Part shown: positions 57,931 to 64,000 of the stretch, in pieces
Numbering within the stretch: the stretch's first letter is position 1
Layout: each line of letters starts with the position of its first letter
Source: Sheuella amnicola
Lineage (GTDB): Bacteria > Pseudomonadota > Gammaproteobacteria > Burkholderiales > Burkholderiaceae_B
Direction: 5' to 3'
Assembly: GCF_010499255.1 (NCBI RefSeq)
Contig: NZ_JAAGRN010000005.1
Location: 62,001 to 126,000 of the forward strand
DNA length: 64,000 nucleotides
The notes under the pieces: generated by a model
Told to the model about the DNA's origin: nothing
Seen by the model: the letters and a program-made list of their open reading frames with translations, nothing else
Database searches by the model: none
Position numbers and translations under genes: made by a program

Positions 57931-57960
57931 TTGACACACCCCCAACACATTTCGTAAAAA
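57931..57960 (+). promoter_or_regulatory. Predicted promoter of the polyketide synthase gene
   Basis: TTGACA at 57931-57936 is consensus for -35. A GTAAAA/TAAAAA -10 lies 17-18 bases later (57954-57960). It sits just after the upstream terminator and would give a leader of about 105 bases to the ATG at 58071. Confidence 0.6.
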
Positions 57961-58070
57961 TACCAATCCCGTACACCAATTAGCATATTTTTTTATGTAT
58001 TACAGAAAAAATACGCTATCCAAGTGCTACATTGGGCTATCCCTGTTTTGCCACATATTGATCATCATTC

Positions 58071-61000
58071 ATGAATCAAACACTTGCCATCCAGCACGGA
58101 CAAAACCTTCCCGACCGTGTAGCCGAACTTGGAAATCTTCCAAATGCTTTACTCAAAGCAAACCCAAAGACAGCCATCGTTTTTATCGATAGCCAGGGAA
58201 AACAAGTTGACCAGAATTATGAATGGTTGATCAATCAGGCAAAGAAAATTGCGACGGGTTTTACAACCCTGGGCTTAAAGCCGAAAGACAAAATCTTGCT
58301 TCAGCTGATTCAGTCCGAGGATATTCTTCCTGCGTATTGGGGCGCACTATTTGCCGGCGTCGAACCTATTATCGTTCCAATGCCGGTCAGTTATGACATT
58401 CAGAGCCGACCGACAGAGCAGCTTGAGCATATCTGGAACACGCTGGATCGCCCCGTGATTTGCACGGTCGAAGCACAACTATCAACAATCAAAAACTCGT
58501 CCGCCATTCCGGCGTTTGAACAATGCCGACTGATCTCGATCGAGAATCTGAAAGAACATCAGGCGTGTAAACGAATCCACCAAGCCGAACCGGATGATGT
58601 CGCCTTTTACACCTTGTCCTCAGGTAGCACCGGACTGTCCAAAATCGTGCCGCTTACGCATAAAAACATGTTGTCCCGAGGAATCGGCACCAACTTGCTT
58701 TGTCGTAACAGTCAAGAAGATGTGATTCTGAGTTGGTTGCCATTCGACCATATCGGGAACATCTCGGCTTATCACATCAGCCCTGTGATTGAAGGCAGCA
58801 AGCTTGTTTACGCACAAAAAGAATACATCCTGCCCCATCCTCTGCGCTGGATGGAACTGATCGAAGAGCATCAAGTCACCCACAGTTGGGCGCCAAATTT
58901 TGCATTTGCCCTTGTAAGCAAGGCAATGAAGACATACACAGGTCGGCCATTTAACCTATCCAGCCTAAAAGGGCTGTTAAGTGCCGCCGAACTGATTGCT
59001 CAATCGACAACACACGAATTTCTTGAGGCCTTGCGCCCTCATAACATGCGACCGGAAGCGCTGATATCGGCCTTCGGCATGGCTGAAGTATGTTCAGGCA
59101 TTACTTATCACTTGCCTGAACCAGGCAAATCGATCGGCTTTGCCCATATCGATCGAAACCACATGACTGGAAAGATACATCATGTCAGTCCAGACGATCC
59201 CACCTGCATTTCATTTGCAAAACTAGGCCCCGTCATTGCCGGCGTTTCCATCAGAATCGTGGATGAGCAGAATCAGCTCGTTCCTGAAGAAACAGTTGGG
59301 CGATTTCAAATTAAAGGCGCGGCTCTCATGCCGGGCTACTACCGCAATCCGGTCGCAAATGAAGCATTTGTGGGGGACGGATGGTTTGATACAGGCGATG
59401 CCGCTTTTATTACTCAAGGTGAGCTGGTCCTATTAGGCCGAGCAGGTCTAGGCATTATTGTGAATGGCGCCAACCTCTCAAACTCAGAAATTGAAGCTGC
59501 GGCGGAACAGATCACGGATCTTTCACCGTCTTTTACTGCAGCTTGCGCTGCCTTTGCGCCCGGATCCGACAAATTAAGCCTTGTTCTTTTTTTCCATTCG
59601 GAAATCAAAGAGGATCAAGCGTTATTGGATCTGCTAAAGCGTATTCAATCCACGTTGACCCAAACAGTAGGCATCAAGGCCGACTATCTGATCCCCCTGG
59701 ATCGACAGTCCATTCCAAAAACAGAAATTGGAAAAATCCAGCATAAACGTCTCATTCAGATGTTTCAAAAGGGTGAGTACAACGACATCATTACTCGAAT
59801 TGAACAATTGCGCCAAAACGAAGCAGCGTCTCGGCAAGTTCAGTCCGCATCCAGCCCATCATCCGAAATCGAACAACAAATTGCAGCCATTTGGCGCGAT
59901 GTCCTTGATCTCGAATTTATAGATCTCAAGGACAATTTTTTCGAACTAGGGGGAGACTCTCTGTCGCTGGTTCAAGCGCACGAAAGACTGATGGAAGCGT
60001 TTGGATCCGATCTGACACTGGTCGATTTGTTTACTTCGCCAACTGTCGAATCGCTTGCCAAAAAAATCGCAGGCGACAAATCCCAGGCATCGCCGTTCAC
60101 ACAAGGCCAAGCGCGTGCACAAGCTCGCAATCAATCGCACGCTTCAGGCCGCTCCACTGACGTCGCAGTCATTGGCATGTCTTGCAGATTTCCCGGTGCG
60201 GACGATATTGACGCCTTCTGGAAAAACCTTGTTGATGGGGTTGAATCCATCACCTTTTTTGACGAAAAGGATCTGATCAACAATGGCTTTAGCAAATCAT
60301 TAGTTGAAAAGCCGGACTATGTAAAAGCAAGTCCATTGCTCAATGACGCACGAGGTTTCGATGCGGAGTTCTTCGGTTATTCGGCGCGTGACGCTGAGCT
60401 CATGGATCCCCAGCATCGTCAGTTTCTGGAGTGTGCATGGGAAGCGTTCGAGAATGCCGGATACGATCCAACGACCTACCCGGGAGTAACTGGCGTATAC
60501 GCAGGCGCCGCCATGAACACCTATCTGATGAACAATATCCTTCCCAACAAAAAGGATCTTGACCCGCAAGACGACTTTAATGTCGCAACGCTCGATTCAA
60601 TGGGCGGGTTCATGATGATGGTTGCAAATGACAAAGACTATCTGACAACCCGAGTCTCTTACAAGCTGAATCTTTCCGGTCCAAGCGTCAACGTTCAAAC
60701 GGCCTGTTCCACTGGCCTTGTCACTGTCCACATGGCATGTCAGTCGCTGCTTTCGGGCGAAACAGATTTATTCCTGACCGGTGGCGCCTCTATTCAGTCA
60801 CCTGAACACGCGGGACATCTCTATCAGCCCGGATTGATTGTTTCGCCAGACGGTCACGTCAGATCATTTGATGCCCAGGCCCGTGGGACTATTTTCGGCA
60901 GCGGCGTGGGAGCCGTATTACTGAAGCGGCTCGATGATGCCATTCGTGATGGCGATCACATCTATGCAATTGTTAAAGGCTCCGCAGTGAATAATGATGC

Positions 61001-64000
61001 GGGCATGAAAGTCGGATACATGGCACCGAGTTCTGATGGTCAGGCAATTGCCGTGGCCGAGGCTATTTCGGTTGCAGGCATTGATCCTGACACCATCGGT
61101 TTTGTGGAGGCACACGGCACCGGCACGGAAATCGGCGATCCGATCGAGCTTGATGGCTTAACACAAGTGTTCCGCACGCAAACTCAAGAAACCCAATTTT
61201 GCGCACTGGGCTCGGTCAAAACGAACGTCGGGCATTTACAAATCACCTCCGGTACAGCGGGCTTCATCAAGACCGCATTGACTTTGCATCACAAAGTTAT
61301 TCCGCCGCTGTTGAACTTCAATACCCCCAATCCCGGATTGCACATTGATCAAAGTCCGTTTTTTATCAATACGGAAGCAATCGAGTGGAAAAAGGGCAAC
61401 CATCCTCGTCGAGCTGGCGTAAACTCGTTAGGTATAGGGGGAACGAATGCCCATGCCATTCTTGAAGAAGCTCCAGAACTTCCTCCCTTGATTAACCCAC
61501 AGGAACGTCCTCTGCACATGCTTTTTTTGAGCGCGAGGACTGAGCCCGCACTCAAGCAACTGGCCGGACGCTACGCTAGACATTTTGAAGCGCACCCGGA
61601 CATTGATCTGGCCAATGCTTGTCATACCGCTAATACCGGTCGCAAAACTTTTGATTATCGAGTCGCATTGACCGGTGCCACCGCGGCAGAAATGATTGCT
61701 CAGCTGCGATTGATTGAAAGTGATGGCTCAACATCAGGCTCTATCGAGGTTTATTCAGCAAGCAAGGCTCGACATCAGGTCGGATTTTTGTTTACTGGAC
61801 AAGGATCGCAATACATCAACATGGGACGCGATCTCTACCAATCTCAAACGGTTTTTAAACAGCATGTTGATGATTGCGCGTCTTTGTTCGAGTCTTTAAT
61901 CGGATCGAATTTGATCGATATTATTTATCCGACAGATGAGCAATCAGCACTGATTCATCAGACGGGTCTGGCTCAGCCGGCATTATTTACGATCGAATAT
62001 GCCTTGGCCAAACTGTGGCAATCTTGGGGAGTGAATCCTGACTATGTCATGGGGCACAGTCTGGGGGAATACGCGGCTGCATGTATTGCCGGTGTATTTA
62101 GCCTTGAAGAGGCGATAAAACTCGTGGCAGCTAGGGCAACCCTGATGCAGTCATTGGAACAAACCGGAGAAATGTGGGCAGTCTCGGCACCAGTCGCTGT
62201 CGTTCGTTCATTATTGACTACCGGTAATTTAACGAAAGAAATTTCCATCGCTGCAGATAATGGCCCCGAAAGTGTGGTCGTTTCAGGTGAAACCGGCGCA
62301 ATCAGTGCATTAATTAAGCAATTGACTGCGCAAGGCATTCGCACACAAAAGCTCAATACATCTCATGCATTCCATTCCAGCCTGATGGAACCGATGCTCG
62401 ATGATTTCGAGCGTGTGGCGCAGACCATCACATATCGGCTTCCAAATATCAAGCTGGTTTCAAATTTGACAGGCACTGTCGCCTCCGACGAAATCACAAT
62501 GCCTCAATATTGGCGGCAACATATTCGTCAGTCCGTCAAATTCCGCAGTGGCATTGAAAACATGGCCGAACAGGGATGCAATATCTTTATTGAGATCGGC
62601 CCTCGTCCCACGCTGATCGGCCTCGGATCACAATGCGTGACGGGCGAGCACCTCTGGTTGACCAGTATCAAGCCCGCACAGAACAATTGGCTCACTGCGC
62701 TACAAAGCATGGCTAAAGTTGCAGTCCGTATCAATCCAAATCTGAAAGGACTTGATCACGGATATCAACGGCGAAAAGTGGCACTTCCAACCTATCCGTT
62801 TCAGCACAAACCCTATTGGATGAAAGCGCCGAAACAGGCATCTGTCCAAGCCATGCTTCCAATGGGTTCGGATATGTTACTGGGAAAGAAGCTGCGACTA
62901 CCCGGATTAACTGCCTCGATATTCGAAAATCAATTCAATACTGAAGCATTCCCGTTTCTGAATGATCATCTCATTGCATCAACCACAGTGGCATCTGGGG
63001 CATGTCATGTTGCAATGATGCTTGATGCGGTCGCTCAGCTTTTCAAGTCGCAGCCGATGAGTGTCTCGAACATTCATTTTCCTGCGCCATTGATCATTGA
63101 CGGGGATCAAACAAGAACGGTGCAGCTCATCGTTGAACAAAATGGCGACGCGGGGCAATCAGCGCAAATCATTAGCTTTAATGCCGACGAGTCCCAGAAC
63201 GACGTCTGGACATCACAACACGCTCAAGCCGATTTTGTGCCGTTCAAAGAAAGCTCAAGCAATCCGATCGATCTGAGCGCGATCGAAAAACGCTGTCAAC
63301 AAAAGATTAACGTTGACGAGTTCTTTTCAATGCTGGCCACAAGAAAGATCAACCTGGGGCCCAGCTATAGATGGATCACATCCATCATGCGTGGCGACAA
63401 AGAAGCGCTCGGAATGTTAGGTGAGCCGGTGTCGCGAAGCGGGTTGCGCGCAGATCAATTGCACCCTGGCCTGCTGGATGCTGGATTTTCTCTGCTGCTT
63501 GCGATGGATATGCATAAAGCGGATGAAGTCTGGCTACCGTTTGCAATTGAAACTGCGAGACAAGTCGTCAGAAGTGAAAATACGCCGGCTGCCGTTTACA
63601 TGAAATTGCGCGATGACAGCAGTGATGAGCATGCTATTGCCGACGTCACTTTCTGCGACACAAAAGGCAATGCGATCATTGAATTGCAAGGACTACAAGC
63701 TCGACGAGCCGATGTATCCAAATTCAATTCCGATCGATCCGGCAATATTTCAAAGCTGCTCTACGAAGAGAATTGGATTGAATTACCTGTAGTAGAGTTG
63801 GCAGCGAAAGAATCAAACCCTGCTCCATGGCTCATTTTTACAGACCAGGGCGAAACAGGATCCAATCTTGTCGATCACATCAAGCACCAAGGACAAACTT
63901 GTTTGTTGGTTCGCATTGGCGAAAGCACTTCAAGGCTTGGTGCTGATCAACTTGCAATTTCGCTCAACGACATCTCCGACACGCAACACCTAATCGATTT
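58071..64000 (+). CDS. Modular type I polyketide synthase, loading module plus first extension module (3' end outside window)
   Basis: At least 1976 residues in one uninterrupted frame; an in-frame TGA at 58059 fixes the start at the first ATG. Domains in order are: acyl-CoA-ligase-like AMP-forming loading domain (about 1-560; SSGSTG near 183, TEIGKIQ with catalytic Lys555), related to the CAL domains that begin McyG-type synthases; carrier protein with GGDSLS, phosphopantetheine Ser630; ketosynthase (about 697-1126) with Cys879, His1015 and His1055; acyltransferase (about 1236-1540) with GHSLGE Ser1330 and HAFH at 1432-1435, which predicts malonyl-CoA; dehydratase (about 1590-1880) with His1633 and Asp1803; then the first part of a ketoreductase. 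The product is unknown. No Shine-Dalgarno is obvious before the ATG. Confidence 0.95.
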   Translation, partial: MNQTLAIQHGQNLPDRVAELGNLPNALLKANPKTAIVFIDSQGKQVDQNYEWLINQAKKIATGFTTLGLKPKDKILLQLIQSEDILPAYWGALFAGVEPIIVPMPVSYDIQSRPTEQLEHIWNTLDRPVICTVEAQLSTIKNSSAIPAFEQCRLISIENLKEHQACKRIHQAEPDDVAFYTLSSGSTGLSKIVPLTHKNMLSRGIGTNLLCRNSQEDVILSWLPFDHIGNISAYHISPVIEGSKLVYAQKEYILPHPLRWMELIEEHQVTHSWAPNFAFALVSKAMKTYTGRPFNLSSLKGLLSAAELIAQSTTHEFLEALRPHNMRPEALISAFGMAEVCSGITYHLPEPGKSIGFAHIDRNHMTGKIHHVSPDDPTCISFAKLGPVIAGVSIRIVDEQNQLVPEETVGRFQIKGAALMPGYYRNPVANEAFVGDGWFDTGDAAFITQGELVLLGRAGLGIIVNGANLSNSEIEAAAEQITDLSPSFTAACAAFAPGSDKLSLVLFFHSEIKEDQALLDLLKRIQSTLTQTVGIKADYLIPLDRQSIPKTEIGKIQHKRLIQMFQKGEYNDIITRIEQLRQNEAASRQVQSASSPSSEIEQQIAAIWRDVLDLEFIDLKDNFFELGGDSLSLVQAHERLMEAFGSDLTLVDLFTSPTVESLAKKIAGDKSQASPFTQGQARAQARNQSHASGRSTDVAVIGMSCRFPGADDIDAFWKNLVDGVESITFFDEKDLINNGFSKSLVEKPDYVKASPLLNDARGFDAEFFGYSARDAELMDPQHRQFLECAWEAFENAGYDPTTYPGVTGVYAGAAMNTYLMNNILPNKKDLDPQDDFNVATLDSMGGFMMMVANDKDYLTTRVSYKLNLSGPSVNVQTACSTGLVTVHMACQSLLSGETDLFLTGGASIQSPEHAGHLYQPGLIVSPDGHVRSFDAQARGTIFGSGVGAVLLKRLDDAIRDGDHIYAIVKGSAVNNDAGMKVGYMAPSSDGQAIAVAEAISVAGIDPDTIGFVEAHGTGTEIGDPIELDGLTQVFRTQTQETQFCALGSVKTNVGHLQITSGTAGFIKTALTLHHKVIPPLLNFNTPNPGLHIDQSPFFINTEAIEWKKGNHPRRAGVNSLGIGGTNAHAILEEAPELPPLINPQERPLHMLFLSARTEPALKQLAGRYARHFEAHPDIDLANACHTANTGRKTFDYRVALTGATAAEMIAQLRLIESDGSTSGSIEVYSASKARHQVGFLFTGQGSQYINMGRDLYQSQTVFKQHVDDCASLFESLIGSNLIDIIYPTDEQSALIHQTGLAQPALFTIEYALAKLWQSWGVNPDYVMGHSLGEYAAACIAGVFSLEEAIKLVAARATLMQSLEQTGEMWAVSAPVAVVRSLLTTGNLTKEISIAADNGPESVVVSGETGAISALIKQLTAQGIRTQKLNTSHAFHSSLMEPMLDDFERVAQTITYRLPNIKLVSNLTGTVASDEITMPQYWRQHIRQSVKFRSGIENMAEQGCNIFIEIGPRPTLIGLGSQCVTGEHLWLTSIKPAQNNWLTALQSMAKVAVRINPNLKGLDHGYQRRKVALPTYPFQHKPYWMKAPKQASVQAMLPMGSDMLLGKKLRLPGLTASIFENQFNTEAFPFLNDHLIASTTVASGACHVAMMLDAVAQLFKSQPMSVSNIHFPAPLIIDGDQTRTVQLIVEQNGDAGQSAQIISFNADESQNDVWTSQHAQADFVPFKESSSNPIDLSAIEKRCQQKINVDEFFSMLATRKINLGPSYRWITSIMRGDKEALGMLGEPVSRSGLRADQLHPGLLDAGFSLLLAMDMHKADEVWLPFAIETARQVVRSENTPAAVYMKLRDDSSDEHAIADVTFCDTKGNAIIELQGLQARRADVSKFNSDRSGNISKLLYEENWIELPVVELAAKESNPAPWLIFTDQGETGSNLVDHIKHQGQTCLLVRIGESTSRLGADQLAISLNDISDTQHLID

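Noticed and set aside
57995-58192. 65-codon frame overlapping the PKS start
   Set aside because: Out of frame with the PKS and without motif; the PKS ATG at 58071 is fixed by the upstream in-frame stop.
1-64000. CRISPR arrays, insertion sequences or rRNA genes
   Set aside because: No regularly spaced repeats, no transposase-like frames and no rRNA sequence were seen on reading through the window.

Overview
The window looks like chromosomal DNA of a betaproteobacterium, most likely Burkholderiales (Alcaligenaceae-like). The signs are the lolB-ispE-tRNA-Gln-prs-rplY-pth block, the metG/mrp/dcd/decarboxylase neighbourhood, a PP0621-family gene beside ampD, coq7, and a tandem glycine riboswitch before gcvT-gcvH-gcvP. 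Base composition is near balanced in the left two thirds and visibly richer in A+T from about 45.8 kb onward. I saw no insertion sequence, rRNA or CRISPR array.

1-45 kb is mostly conserved housekeeping DNA: translation and tRNA genes (pth, rplY, metG, trmB, ffh, tRNA-Gln, tRNA-Gly, tRNA-Leu), isoprenoid and quinone synthesis (ispE, coq7), nucleotide and folate metabolism (prs, thyA, folA, dcd), glycine cleavage, sugar phosphates and surface-polysaccharide precursors (phosphomannomutase, pgi, a UDP-HexNAc dehydrogenase and C4-epimerase pair), envelope functions (lolB, ampD, an LtaS-type sulfatase-fold transferase) and htpG. Small oddities sit inside it. One is a candidate Hfq-type small RNA at 16.1-16.3 kb with an anti-Shine-Dalgarno loop. 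Another is a lone thiS fused in an operon to trmB without thiG. There are also two separate split chromate-transporter pairs, and a mini-island of about 0.75 kb carrying a zeta-toxin-like kinase between tRNA-Leu and a decayed copy of its own 3' end.

45.8-57.9 kb is an accessory region. It holds a large lipoprotein of unknown function and then leftward gene groups. One group is two DUF697 proteins around a ParA ATPase, a SyrD/PvdE-type exporter ABC protein and an SPFH/prohibitin protein. The other is a solute-binding protein, a methyltransferase, a solute-binding-protein/permease fusion and a second permease, with no matching uptake ATPase. A 33-bp near-perfect inverted repeat lies just upstream of parA.

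57.9-64 kb is the start of a modular polyketide synthase reading rightward from its own promoter. The domain order visible is acyl-CoA-ligase-like loading domain, carrier protein, ketosynthase, malonyl-type acyltransferase, dehydratase, then the beginning of a ketoreductase that runs off the window. All catalytic residues checked are in one uninterrupted frame. The exporter, methyltransferase, ParA/DUF697 and binding-protein genes to its left may belong to the same natural-product system, which would be an unusual accessory set. That link is inference from position only.
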